Shown piece by piece: positions 13,464-21,728 of a stretch of DNA of 21,778 bases (position 1 is its first letter; every line of letters begins with the position of its first letter). The translations under genes were made by a program, and so were the position numbers. The notes beneath the pieces were generated by a model. The model had not been told where the DNA came from and made no database searches. It worked only from the letters and a program-made list of their open reading frames with translations. Location of the stretch: NCBI GenBank assembly GCA_030146445.1, contig JASLBT010000404.1, positions 1 to 21,778 of the forward strand, given 5' to 3'. Origin of the DNA: Segetibacter sp. GTDB lineage: Bacteria > Bacteroidota > Bacteroidia > Chitinophagales > Chitinophagaceae.

Positions 13464-14219
13464 TTACCTGCCTTGCATTGCAGTCAACATGTTGCCATAA
13501 ACATTATTAAGGCTACCAAGATTTCTGGCCAGAATGTTTAATTGCTCCTTTGTTTTTTTAGCATCTTCTACGCTACCCTGCATCGCTGACGATGTTTCCG
13601 CAAGCTTACCATAAAAGTTATTTAATGCTTTCAGGTGATTATTACTTTCCTGTAATTCCAATTCATAGATAGTATTCAGCGAAGAAAGGTTTTTTGTCAA
13701 AACCTGAACCTGGTCGTGAAATTGTCTCGTACCTTCAGCAGCCAGGTTGAACGATGAAAGCGAATTGGCAGTAGAAGTATAAGCATCGCGAACCGTGTCC
13801 AATGCCGCTGAAGCTGCTTTGGTTTTGGCCGTATAATCACCAGTTGCTTTAACGATATCACCGATTTCACTCATCTTATCAACAGTTGTTCCCAGCTTTT
13901 GGAAACCGGAGCTCAACTTCGAAAGGTTTGCAGGAGTGATGTCCGCCTCGCCCAACATCTTCTCCATTGACTTAAGTGCTGGATTTCCTTTATCTGATTC
14001 AACAGGAACAGCTACACTTGGTGATCCCTGGTCAGGGGGTGGAAGTATGGCATATATTAGGAAGATGGCCGCTTCAGTTAACAGACCAACTGTTAACATT
14101 ATGTCGGCAAAAGATTTGTGCAAAATTTTGGCCCATGCACCAAAGATTACTACTGCTGCACCGACGCAAACAACAACGTTAACTAATCTGTTCGTAGCGG
14201 GAGAAACACCTGAAGCCAT
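13464..14219 (-). CDS. gldL: Gliding motility / type IX secretion motor protein GldL
   Basis: GldL is the inner-membrane stator-like partner of GldM; its second membrane helix carries the proton-coupling glutamate. Here two hydrophobic helices are seen at about residues 12-30 (VNVVVCVGAAVVIFGAWA) and 38-60 (IMLTVGLLTEAAIFLIYAI). The glutamate in the second helix is E49, the same number as the functionally important E49 of Flavobacterium johnsoniae GldL. After the helices comes a Pro-rich segment and a long cytoplasmic, largely helical tail rich in Ala, Lys and Ser with coiled-coil character, from about residue 80 to 251. The ATG at 14219 directly precedes the conserved N-terminus. The gap to gldK is 137 bp and holds a perfect hairpin. 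Confidence 0.95.
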   Translation of the reverse strand: MASGVSPATNRLVNVVVCVGAAVVIFGAWAKILHKSFADIMLTVGLLTEAAIFLIYAILPPPDQGSPSVAVPVESDKGNPALKSMEKMLGEADITPANLSKLSSGFQKLGTTVDKMSEIGDIVKATGDYTAKTKAASAALDTVRDAYTSTANSLSSFNLAAEGTRQFHDQVQVLTKNLSSLNTIYELELQESNNHLKALNNFYGKLAETSSAMQGSVEDAKKTKEQLNILARNLGSLNNVYGNMLTAMQGR

Positions 14220-14275
14220 AATAGAAGATTTGATTTAATGTTAGGATTAATAGAATAATAGAAAGCATTATAAAG

Positions 14276-14299
14276 GTGAGGATAAACGAGTATCCTCAC
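14276..14299 (-). promoter_or_regulatory. Perfect intercistronic hairpin between gldK and gldL
   Basis: GTGAGGATA (14276-14284) and TATCCTCAC (14291-14299) form a perfect 9-bp stem around a 6-base loop. In the mRNA it lies between the gldK stop and the gldL start. No real U-run follows on the minus strand (CTTTATAATG), so it looks more like an attenuating, processing or 3'-end-protecting structure than a full terminator. Confidence 0.6.
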
Positions 14300-14356
14300 G
14301 CTCTATAATTTGTTAAATAAGTAGATGCTAAATTTCTTTTAATAGGCGGGCTGGTG

Positions 14357-15634
14357 TTATCTCCTGGTCATCGCAGGAAGATCGATCACGCAACGGAAAC
14401 CGATGTAAGATTTCGCCGTGTCCTGGTATTCATAAGACCTGGTTCCTGTCTGAAGAAAGTAACCTACATCTTTCCAGCTGCCACCGCGAAGCACTTTACG
14501 CTTCATACGAGGGGCATCTGAGTCTTTCGCGTCATAGCGAATGTCGGGGTTCATATCATGTTGGAAATTATATCCGCCCTCGTAGAACAGTGAAGAGGTC
14601 CACTCTGCAACATTACCTGACATATTATATAAGCCGAAATCGTTTGGCCAGAAAGCATCAGCACGTACAGTATAAAAACCACCGTCTTCTGCATAATTTC
14701 CTCTTCCGGGCTTAAAGTTTGCCAATAAACAGCCTTTCTTATTTCTCAGGTAATAGTTACCCCAGGGATACATCGACTGTGAACGACCACCCCTTGAAGC
14801 ATATTCCCATTCTGCTTCGGTTGGTAACCTGAAATCACTTTCAACAGCCTTCTTCTTGCGTTCAAGATAGCTATTCATGTAATTTGTTCTCCAACGGCTG
14901 AATGCCATAGCCTGTTTCCAGCTAACACCCACAACAGGATAATTTCCAAATGAAGGATGTGAGAAATAGCGTTTTGCCATCGGCTCATTGTAGGAATAAG
15001 AAAAGTCTCTCATCCAAACGAGCGTATCAGGATAAACTTTCTCGTCGTAACGAACGATGTATGCACTGCGGGGTTTACCACGGTTCTCCAGTTTTGCAGC
15101 CTCCTTCAAATCGAAGTACTCCACACGGAAGTTGATTTTTTCAGGATCAATCTCGTTTTTACCGTACAGCCGGTTATCAGGAGTTAAGGTAAGCTTGGAA
15201 ATCTTTTCCATTACTGCCTTGTCGCCGTATTTGATCGCGTTAGCCTTGGTCCAATCTACAGCAAAGCTGCCGTCAACTTCTTTTCCATATCCAAGCTCTT
15301 TAGCAGCCAATGAGTCACGAACCCACCAGACGAATTGCTTGTATTCGCTATTAGTGATCTCAGTTGCGTCCATCCAGAATCCGTTGATGGAAACTTGTTT
15401 GTTCCGTGCGGTGAAATTGTAGTTGATATCCTCGTCGCTTGGTCCCATGTGGAAGGTTCCAGGTGGCACGTAAACCATACCTATAGGCTTGCCCATGCTT
15501 GCACGTGAGCTGTAGGAAACGCCGACCAACTGTCCATTATCCGGAACTCCTTTGGCTTTGCCCTTACTTCCACAACTAGCTAAACCCAAAGCAACAGCTG
15601 ATATAGCTGCCAATGTAAACAGTTGACTTCTCAT
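14357..15634 (-). CDS. gldK: Gliding motility / type IX secretion lipoprotein GldK
   Basis: GldK is an outer-membrane lipoprotein with a formylglycine-generating-enzyme-like (sulfatase-modifying factor) fold that has been recruited as a structural ring component of the type IX secretion system with GldN. From the ATG at 15634 the N-terminus is a lipoprotein signal, MRSQLFTLAAISAVALGLAS followed by Cys21. The FGE-sulfatase domain begins at GMVYVPPGTFHMGPSDED and shows DATEITNSEYKQF, YPVVGVSWKQAMAFSRWR, FRLPTEAEWEYASRGG, MYPWGNYYLRNKKGC, LYNMSGNVAEWTSS and KVLRGGSWKD near the end. An upstream TTG at 15673 would extend the frame by 13 residues, but it overlaps the promoter region, and the lipoprotein signal fits the later ATG. 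It is the first gene of gldK-L-M-N. Mature length fits the family. Confidence 0.95.
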   Translation of the reverse strand: MRSQLFTLAAISAVALGLASCGSKGKAKGVPDNGQLVGVSYSSRASMGKPIGMVYVPPGTFHMGPSDEDINYNFTARNKQVSINGFWMDATEITNSEYKQFVWWVRDSLAAKELGYGKEVDGSFAVDWTKANAIKYGDKAVMEKISKLTLTPDNRLYGKNEIDPEKINFRVEYFDLKEAAKLENRGKPRSAYIVRYDEKVYPDTLVWMRDFSYSYNEPMAKRYFSHPSFGNYPVVGVSWKQAMAFSRWRTNYMNSYLERKKKAVESDFRLPTEAEWEYASRGGRSQSMYPWGNYYLRNKKGCLLANFKPGRGNYAEDGGFYTVRADAFWPNDFGLYNMSGNVAEWTSSLFYEGGYNFQHDMNPDIRYDAKDSDAPRMKRKVLRGGSWKDVGYFLQTGTRSYEYQDTAKSYIGFRCVIDLPAMTRR

Positions 15635-15661
15635 TCTCTTGTATCGATTAAAAGGTATAAG

Positions 15662-15669
15662 CAAATGTA
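15662..15669 (-). promoter_or_regulatory. -7 promoter box of the gldKLMN operon
   Basis: On the minus strand TACATTTG matches TAnnTTTG exactly, 27 bases before the gldK ATG at 15634. The region upstream is AT-rich with T-tracts, but no clean TTTG is found at 19-20 bases. Its position inside the longer TTG-started frame argues for the ATG start. Confidence 0.5.
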
Positions 15670-15780
15670 ACAAAATATCTTATTTAAAAAATTGAGCCCG
15701 ATTTTTAAAGGTCTGGTGGAACTTCACTGTCGTAACTAAGATAAAACGGAGCGTCCCTGCCTTTATTGTGTTAATAAGTC

Positions 15781-17817
15781 CTAAAATTGTAAAAGCTTTT
15801 CCAATTCCGGGACGGTTTCTGTCGGTGGCAAACAACTATAGTTTTTGCACAGGTATATCAGCACATTTGGACCCGGAATTTTGCCTGCTAACAACGGCAA
15901 TCCGGGTGTTTCATTAGCGGTGCTTTGCACGACCCTGTTCGGAACATAAATCCGCAAAACGTCATTCAATACCTCGGCATATTTTTCCCCAACGACCGCA
16001 ATTTCATTTATCCCTTTTACCAGGTTCTGCAGGTTTAGTGCCCAAACGCCAAAGGACCCGGGATATTTTAAAATCATGGGTAGTAACCTGTAAGTCATTG
16101 CTCTGGACCACTCCACCCACTCATGTTTGTTGAATACAACACCCAGGTAAAGAAGATTTTGGGCCATGATCGAGTTACCTGACGGTATTGCCGCGTCGTA
16201 GATCTCGATCTTTCTAAGTATCACATCCTTTTGTTCTGCAGGAGTGTAAAAGAAAAAACCAGACCCCGCATCAGTAAACCGGTCGCAAACCTCCTGGCAT
16301 ACCTGTTCCGCCTTCCGGAGGTAATCCTGCTCACCCGTAATTTCCTGCAGCTGAATATAAGCCTGCGTAAGGTTCGCATAGTCATCAAGGAACGCCGGAT
16401 ATTTGGCTACGCCGTTTTTAGTCGTATGGTACCATTTCTTCCCGTCTGCACCCTTCAACGCCGCTTCAAGAAAAGCCATATTTTTAATGGCAAGTGACCT
16501 GTACTCTTCCTCTCCCGTAGCAGCAAAAGCCTTGCTTAAAGCGATATTCATAAGAGCGTTCCAGCCTAAAAGGATCTTGTCGTCCAACGCCGGCTTTACC
16601 CGGGTATTCCTGACCGACATCAATCTTTTGCAACAATCATCCAGCATCCTTTGCAGCTCACGGTGGTCAAGGTTCTTCTCTTCAGCAAATACCTCAGGTT
16701 CTTTTAAAATCCTCAGAATGTTCGTACCCTCCCAGTTTCCCTGCTCGCTAATGTCGTAGAATTCGCAAAATAAGACCGATTCTTCTCCAAGAACTTGTTC
16801 AATCTCTGCTTTCGACCACGTGTAAAACTTCCCTTCTACTCCCTCACTGTCGGCGTCGAGTGCACTATAGAAGCCACCCTCATCGTGCATCAGCTCCCTG
16901 GTAATAAAACGCACCGTCTCCCGTATTTTCCGGACGTAAATTTCCTTTTTTGTTAATAAAGATGTCTCAGCAAGCAACACTATTAACAAAGCATTATCGT
17001 AAAGCATCTTTTCAAAATGCGGAGCAAGCCACTCGTTATCGGTACTGTACCGGGCAAATCCCCCACCAAGCTGATCATATATACCCCCGTTGATCATCTT
17101 GTCGACACTAAAAACAGCCTGATCCATAGCGGTTTTCTCCCTGGTGAAATGGTAATGCCGGAGCAAAACCAATAAGCTGAACGTGTTTGGAAACTTTGGA
17201 GGCGCCCCAAAGCCACCCCAGGTCTTGTCCGCAGTTGCAAGCAGGTTGCCTGCAATCACATCCAAACTGGCGTTATCCGGAAGATCGGTTTCCTCTGCTC
17301 CGGCGACAATCGTGTTTGACGATCTCAGGTGTTCGGTGAGCAAATCCGCCTGGCCGGCAACGTCTGCTTTTCTGTTGCGGTAAGCCTCGCTAACTGCCAG
17401 CAGTACCTCACGCCAGCTACTTCGTTGATGTGCCCTGACCGGTGGAAAGTAGGTACCTCCAAAAAACGGCTTTCCTTCCGGTGTAAGGAATACATTTAGG
17501 GGCCAACCACCGCTTCCGGTCATTGCCTGCACAGCAGCCATGTAAATGTGGTCGATATCGGGGCGCTCTTCGCGGTCAATCTTCACGTTGACAAACCGTT
17601 CATTCATGATGCCGGCCACGTCCGCATCCTCGAAACTCTCACGCTCCATAACGTGACACCAGTGACAAGCTGCATAGCCGATACTTACCAGTATAGGCTT
17701 GTCTTCCTCAAGTGCTTTCGACAGTGCTTCTTCGCCCCATGCATACCAGTCAACAGGGTTGTGTGCATGCTGAAGTAAGTAAGGACTACTTTCTGTGATT
17801 AGCCTGTTTGTATGCAT
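15781..17817 (-). CDS. DUF255/YyaL thioredoxin-fold protein
   Basis: A member of the DUF255 family (bacterial YyaL, human SPATA20), whose reaction is not established. The first 170 or so residues are a thioredoxin-like domain beginning NRLITESSPYLLQHAHNPVDWYAWG. The CHWC redox motif is at residues 51-54 within GYAACHWCHVMERESFED, and the conserved IDREERPDIDHIYM and GGWPLNVFLTPEGKPFFGGTY follow. The remaining about 500 residues form the alpha/alpha toroid (six-hairpin type) seen in N-acylglucosamine epimerase and glycosidase-like proteins, with GGIYDQLGGGFARYSTD, PHFEKMLYDNALLI, FYSALDADSEGVEGKFYTW and LDDKILLGWNALM. No signal peptide is seen, so it is probably cytoplasmic. At 678 residues it is full length. 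It stands alone between hemD (terminated upstream) and the gldK promoter. Confidence 0.95.
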   Translation of the reverse strand: MHTNRLITESSPYLLQHAHNPVDWYAWGEEALSKALEEDKPILVSIGYAACHWCHVMERESFEDADVAGIMNERFVNVKIDREERPDIDHIYMAAVQAMTGSGGWPLNVFLTPEGKPFFGGTYFPPVRAHQRSSWREVLLAVSEAYRNRKADVAGQADLLTEHLRSSNTIVAGAEETDLPDNASLDVIAGNLLATADKTWGGFGAPPKFPNTFSLLVLLRHYHFTREKTAMDQAVFSVDKMINGGIYDQLGGGFARYSTDNEWLAPHFEKMLYDNALLIVLLAETSLLTKKEIYVRKIRETVRFITRELMHDEGGFYSALDADSEGVEGKFYTWSKAEIEQVLGEESVLFCEFYDISEQGNWEGTNILRILKEPEVFAEEKNLDHRELQRMLDDCCKRLMSVRNTRVKPALDDKILLGWNALMNIALSKAFAATGEEEYRSLAIKNMAFLEAALKGADGKKWYHTTKNGVAKYPAFLDDYANLTQAYIQLQEITGEQDYLRKAEQVCQEVCDRFTDAGSGFFFYTPAEQKDVILRKIEIYDAAIPSGNSIMAQNLLYLGVVFNKHEWVEWSRAMTYRLLPMILKYPGSFGVWALNLQNLVKGINEIAVVGEKYAEVLNDVLRIYVPNRVVQSTANETPGLPLLAGKIPGPNVLIYLCKNYSCLPPTETVPELEKLLQF

Positions 17818-17922
17818 ACTGATTTGAATGACGGAACTGGCCGGGACTTACCTGGCTACTTGAGTCCGGCACAAACCCCTTTGGTTCACCTGGAGCTCCT
17901 GCCGAAAGTGATAATTGGTTAC
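17818..17922. other. Upstream region of the DUF255 gene
   Basis: About 100 bases between the hemD terminator and the DUF255 start. I see no clear -7 box near the start codon. TATTTTTG on the minus strand at 17922-17929 is formed by the terminator T-run and is probably coincidental. Confidence 0.35.
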
Positions 17923-17954
17923 AAAAATAAAGGCCCGGTAACACCCGGGCCTTT
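17923..17954 (-). terminator. Rho-independent terminator of hemD
   Basis: AAAGGCCCGG (17929-17938) and CCGGGCCTTT (17945-17954) form a perfect 10-bp GC-rich stem with a 6-base loop. On the minus strand it is followed by A and five T (17928-17923). It begins 20 bases after the hemD stop codon. Confidence 0.9.
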
Positions 17955-17973
17955 GAAATATATACAAAAGTTG

Positions 17974-18777
17974 TTATTTTTTCTTTAATTCAAGCGACAG
18001 GAACTGCTCAAGTGCTGCAACCATACTGGGAGCTTGTGGGGCCGGCGCCTTGATTTCCAGGGTTAAACCTGCGTCCTCAACAGCTTTGGAGGTATTACCG
18101 CCAAATGCGCCGATGCGGGTACCATTTTGCTGAAAGGAGGGAAAATTATCAAACAAACTTTTTACACCGCTGGGGGTAAAGAAACAGATCACATCGAATT
18201 CGCCCTCATTCATAACGGCTTGAATGTCGTTACTAATGGTGCGGTACATAAAGGCAAGCGCAAACTCGCATTTGTTGGTTTTAAGCCAGTTTACGATCTC
18301 GTTGTCCTGCTGATTTTCACTACATACATAAAGAAACTTCTCGTTTTCTTTATGTTTGTTAATTACGTCAAACATACTTTTGTTACTCCCATCAGCGCCG
18401 TAGAAAACCTTCCGTTTTCTATATAGAATAAACTTTTGAAGGTATAACGCCACTGCCTCAGTGATACAAAAGTATTTGGTGTCCTGGCTTATAGTAATTT
18501 TCATTTCTTCACAAATCCTGAAGAAATGATCAATAGCGTTACGACTGGTAAAAATTACCGCGGAGTATTGGGCGATTTCAATCTTTTGCCTGCGAAAATC
18601 CCGGGCGGGAATTCCCTCGAGTTTTATGAACGGATGGAAAATAAGTTCAATCCCGTACTTTTTGGCAAGCTCGAAATATGGCGACCTATCATTATCCGGC
18701 CGGGGCTGAGTAATAAGGATTTTTTTCACAAGTCCGGTTTTCACAGTGGTTGACCCGTTATTTACCATTGCTAACAT
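17974..18777 (-). CDS. hemD: Uroporphyrinogen-III synthase (HemD)
   Basis: HemD closes and rearranges hydroxymethylbilane to uroporphyrinogen III in tetrapyrrole (heme, siroheme) synthesis, in the cytoplasm. The protein shows the two-lobed HemD pattern: KKILITQPRPDNDRSPYFEL at the start of lobe 1, YSAVIFTSRNAIDHFF (the conserved FTSxNAV-like motif), then FLYVCSENQQDNEIVNWL, FDVICFFTPSGVKSLFDNF (the second conserved FTS/TPSGV motif), IGAFGGNTSKAVEDAG and PQAPSMVAALEQF. The ATG at 18777 is chosen (267 residues); a TTG at 18792 would add five residues but lies within the -7 box, and ATG at 18768 is also possible. HemD sequences vary greatly, but the adjacency to a DUF4271 gene is common in this phylum and supports the call. 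It has its own promoter and terminator. Confidence 0.9.
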   Translation of the reverse strand: MLAMVNNGSTTVKTGLVKKILITQPRPDNDRSPYFELAKKYGIELIFHPFIKLEGIPARDFRRQKIEIAQYSAVIFTSRNAIDHFFRICEEMKITISQDTKYFCITEAVALYLQKFILYRKRKVFYGADGSNKSMFDVINKHKENEKFLYVCSENQQDNEIVNWLKTNKCEFALAFMYRTISNDIQAVMNEGEFDVICFFTPSGVKSLFDNFPSFQQNGTRIGAFGGNTSKAVEDAGLTLEIKAPAPQAPSMVAALEQFLSLELKKK

Positions 18778-18789
18778 TCGAGGTTTATG

Positions 18790-18797
18790 CAAAATTA
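18790..18797 (-). promoter_or_regulatory. -7 promoter box of hemD, overlapping the upstream stop codon
   Basis: On the minus strand TAATTTTG matches TAnnTTTG and its TAA is the stop codon of the DUF4271 gene. The hemD ATG at 18777 lies 12 bases beyond it. This would give hemD a very short leader, independent of the upstream gene. Confidence 0.45.
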
Positions 18798-19802
18798 GTG
18801 AGTTCTTGCCAAATAAAGCATTAAGAGCTTGTAAATGAGTAAAAGCGGAATGATCTCAAACGCAAGAACATAAAAAAGGAAGTGAAAGGGACTTACTTTC
18901 ACCTCTTTACGTATGGGGGCATACGATACTATGTACCTGTATACATAAAGGCTTACCAGCACCAGGAAGGATATTGTAGTACAAACGTGGATTATTGGAA
19001 AGTGAGAAAAGGCAATAACCAGTATAAACGGCACCAATACAACCCCGACAATTTTATTGATAAGGTATACTATAAAGATATAGGCGTCCGCTGCCTCTTT
19101 TACATTAAACACCCATCCGCTGAAGCTAATAAACAGGAACTTTGAAACGTAGAGAATGCCCAACACTGCTGCACAATAAGCAAACACCAGCCAAAAGCTC
19201 AGGTTTACGAGGGAATAGTGCTGAAGCAATAAGGTCACGTAAATGGCCCCTGAAGCAATAAAAAACAAATTAAAAACAAGCGAAGGCAGGTTGCTCTGAA
19301 CCAGTTGTTCCCTCGTCTGTTTCTGTCGGTAGGAGGGTTGAAAAAAAAGCCGGAATATGTTTTTAAAATACTTGCTGAAGACCAGCCTGCTAAGCGCCAG
19401 AAACATGATTAAACCCGCAACTGCATAAAACAATTCGTCTTTTGACCATCGCTTCCTCTCCAACACTATCCGGTAGACAGGCTGCTCCTTTATTGGCAGG
19501 TAAGGGTGATCCATTAACCGGCTGTATTCAGGGTCGAATGGTTTTGAAGGAATAATAACGGTGCTTACAACTGTATCTGTCTTCCTCGTGGTATCACCGG
19601 AAACTTCCCTTACTGTATCTTTATTCTTATGCCTAACAGACCGGGTGCTATCTCGGGCTGCGGGAGTTGTAGTTCTTCGAACCACTGGCCGTTCAGCCTG
19701 TTTCACACCAGCAGTGTCCGTTGTACCTGTCGTATCCACCTGTCGAGCTACAGACTGAAACGCGAAACTCACTAACAATGCAACGAGTAGAATACCTTTC
19801 AA
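18795..19802 (-). CDS. DUF4271 multi-spanning membrane protein
   Basis: A DUF4271 family inner-membrane protein of Bacteroidota, with no established function. I place the start at the TTG at 19802. From there MKGILLVALLVSFAFQSVARQ reads as a clean signal peptide, and a -7 box lies 17 bases upstream. The frame could be extended to an ATG at 19847 or a TTG at 19889, but that part lies upstream of the -7 box and reads poorly. After the signal come about 75 Thr/Arg/Asp-rich residues (periplasmic linker), then KPFDPEYSRLMDHPYLPI, and then about seven to eight hydrophobic helices to the C-terminus, including ELFYAVAGLIMFLALSRLVF, LVFNLFFIASGAIYVTLLLQ and LLLIYKLLMLYLA. Its stop codon nearly abuts hemD, an association that recurs in the phylum, but no role in heme synthesis is known. 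Confidence 0.85.
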   Translation of the reverse strand: MKGILLVALLVSFAFQSVARQVDTTGTTDTAGVKQAERPVVRRTTTPAARDSTRSVRHKNKDTVREVSGDTTRKTDTVVSTVIIPSKPFDPEYSRLMDHPYLPIKEQPVYRIVLERKRWSKDELFYAVAGLIMFLALSRLVFSKYFKNIFRLFFQPSYRQKQTREQLVQSNLPSLVFNLFFIASGAIYVTLLLQHYSLVNLSFWLVFAYCAAVLGILYVSKFLFISFSGWVFNVKEAADAYIFIVYLINKIVGVVLVPFILVIAFSHFPIIHVCTTISFLVLVSLYVYRYIVSYAPIRKEVKVSPFHFLFYVLAFEIIPLLLIYKLLMLYLARTH

Positions 19803-19819
19803 GAAAATAATTATAGCCG

Positions 19820-19827
19820 CAAAAATA
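19820..19827 (-). promoter_or_regulatory. -7 promoter box of the DUF4271 gene
   Basis: On the minus strand TATTTTTG matches TAnnTTTG. TTTA, one base off the TTTG -33 element, lies at 19847-19850, exactly 19 bases upstream. The proposed TTG start at 19802 follows 17 bases after the box. Confidence 0.45.
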
Positions 19828-19903
19828 TCCCAGCGGCATGAGAGCATAAAAAGTATTTCACTTTGGGCAGGCGGGGAAAGCCGTAACAATGAGCCTTCAG
19901 CGT

Positions 19904-21697
19904 CTAGAATATGCTTACATATCCCAGGTGGATCTTTGATTGACGGATACTAAACTCAAGGTCGTTTCTTTTTCCGGCAGCAAAACTTAAGTTGAAAATA
20001 CCACCCTTTGTTTCTACAGCCAATCCAACACCGCCGCCGATATAAGTGTTTGCATTCAGGTTTCTGCTGCTCTTGTTTTTGCTCCAGCCGACATCGCCGA
20101 AACCAAAGAAATATGAATTTACCCCAAGTAAGTACCTGTATTCAAACGTACCCACAGCATAACGACTGGTGAAAATCGACTCCTCATCAAAACCTCTCAA
20201 AAGCCGGTATCCCCCGATCTGGAAAAGTTCATTTCTAAAGTAATTCGGGCTTTCAAACCAACCTGCATTCACCCCGGCTTTGAGCACAGCCTGTTTGCCG
20301 ATGGGGAAATAATGTGCCCCCCTGAGTTTAAGACGAACCTGGTAAGCATTTAGTTTGAGTGTGTCGTATAGTCTGCTATAGTTGTAAGCCGGATCTTTGA
20401 TCTGAAGAATCGCGTTATTTCGTCGGATCTTTTTGTTGCCTGCACTGGCAAAAAGTTCGAGCTCGTTCCCCCTGCGCGGATTGAACCGGTAATCCGTGTT
20501 TGCAAAGCTATATTCTACACCCAGGCTTATTGAGCTGACATCAACAATATCGGGCAACGTTTTAAAAGCCTTTATCCTCAATGTATCTACCTCGAGAACA
20601 TTCGTGCGGCTATTTTGGATCAGCAGCTTACCTGTTTGCCCCGAACCAAGACTATACAGCAAACCAGCTTCGGCGTTTATGTTCAGGTATGCAGAATCCC
20701 GCTTGTACAGGTCAAAACTAAAGTCGACACCAAATGGTGAATTAAACAAATACGGCTGCTGGTATTGAAGATTAAGGCGCGGCGACTTCGGCTGAATCTG
20801 CTGCCAGACTACCCCAAGGTTCTCACCGCCGCCAAATGCATTCTGAAGCTGCAGGTTGGCGTCTACCGTAAATAACAACTTACCGCCTGTTTGCTGGTTT
20901 GCAGGAAAAAAGCCTGCAATAACGTCAACCTGGTTACTTTTTTTTGGCTTCAAGTACAGGTTTACGATGCTCCCCATGCTCAACATCGTAAGGTCCCATG
21001 GTTGCTGCTGTTCGAGGTAAGGCAATTCTAAAAGACGCTGATTAACCTTTTCGAGCTTCTCTTTGCGGTATATGCTTCCGCGCTCTATGGCTAGATACCG
21101 GTGCATGAAATTTCTGGAGATCCGGGCTGAACCGAAAAGTCGCAAACTGTCAAACCGGTATGGTATGCCTTTATCCACGTTTACAAGTGCGCTGATCTCG
21201 CCGGGCTTCAGGGTTATACTGTCGAGCATCACACGAGCAAACGGAAATCCATTATTTTCAAAATGCGTCAACACCTTCCGCTGCAAATCGCGGTATTCTG
21301 CAAAACTTAGGGATTGGCTTTCCGTAACTTTTACCCCGGCGTCTTTCAGGAGGGCACGATCATTAGCTTTTAGGCGGATAGCAGCATTCCCGAAATTAGC
21401 ACCGGTGTAAACCGAGACATAACTTGAGCTGTCCGAAATACCGGAACTATCAACTGACCCAGCCAGGTAACCTCCTGCCTGCAACAACGCCGGGATCCGG
21501 GAAACATACGCCGCCGATTGGAGTTTATTGTCAAAAACGGTTTTAAGTTTAAGCTCCTGCATAATGCGTCCGCTGTCTCCATCAATAAAGTGATAGATCA
21601 GCCGATGTGGCACCTGTGAAAGACAACGCCCCGACACCAGGCCACACATTAACAATAAAGCATACACGCACAAGCGATATCCGGGTAACTTTGCCAT
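19904..21697 (-). CDS. BamA/TamA-type Omp85 outer-membrane protein
   Basis: An Omp85-superfamily outer-membrane protein, the class that inserts or translocates proteins (BamA, TamA, TpsB). The ATG at 21697 gives a signal peptide MAKLPGYRLCVYALLLMCGL ending near CLSQ; a TTG two codons earlier is less likely. The periplasmic part (about 30-250) contains POTRA-like beta-alpha-beta segments such as SLSFAEYRDLQRKVLTHFENNG and GIPYRFDSLRLFGSARISRNFMH. From about residue 260 amphipathic strands build the 16-stranded barrel. The family hallmark GGYRLLRGFDEE, with R501 in the LRGF (VRGF/Y) motif, is present, and the protein ends with an aromatic residue (LGYVSIF), as expected for Bam recognition. At 597 residues with few POTRA repeats it is closer to TamA-like or surface-antigen proteins than to the main BamA. 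The substrate is unknown. Confidence 0.9.
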   Translation of the reverse strand: MAKLPGYRLCVYALLLMCGLVSGRCLSQVPHRLIYHFIDGDSGRIMQELKLKTVFDNKLQSAAYVSRIPALLQAGGYLAGSVDSSGISDSSSYVSVYTGANFGNAAIRLKANDRALLKDAGVKVTESQSLSFAEYRDLQRKVLTHFENNGFPFARVMLDSITLKPGEISALVNVDKGIPYRFDSLRLFGSARISRNFMHRYLAIERGSIYRKEKLEKVNQRLLELPYLEQQQPWDLTMLSMGSIVNLYLKPKKSNQVDVIAGFFPANQQTGGKLLFTVDANLQLQNAFGGGENLGVVWQQIQPKSPRLNLQYQQPYLFNSPFGVDFSFDLYKRDSAYLNINAEAGLLYSLGSGQTGKLLIQNSRTNVLEVDTLRIKAFKTLPDIVDVSSISLGVEYSFANTDYRFNPRRGNELELFASAGNKKIRRNNAILQIKDPAYNYSRLYDTLKLNAYQVRLKLRGAHYFPIGKQAVLKAGVNAGWFESPNYFRNELFQIGGYRLLRGFDEESIFTSRYAVGTFEYRYLLGVNSYFFGFGDVGWSKNKSSRNLNANTYIGGGVGLAVETKGGIFNLSFAAGKRNDLEFSIRQSKIHLGYVSIF

Positions 21698-21728
21698 TAG
21701 CAAAACAATTTTACCAAAGTTTCACGAG

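Noticed and set aside
15635..15673. Longer gldK frame starting at TTG 15673
   Set aside because: The extension overlaps the -7 box at 15662-15669, and the lipoprotein signal peptide starts naturally at the ATG at 15634.
17922..17929. TATTTTTG on the minus strand as a promoter for the DUF255 gene
   Set aside because: It is created by the T-run of the hemD terminator, lies more than 100 bases from the start codon and has no -33 element.
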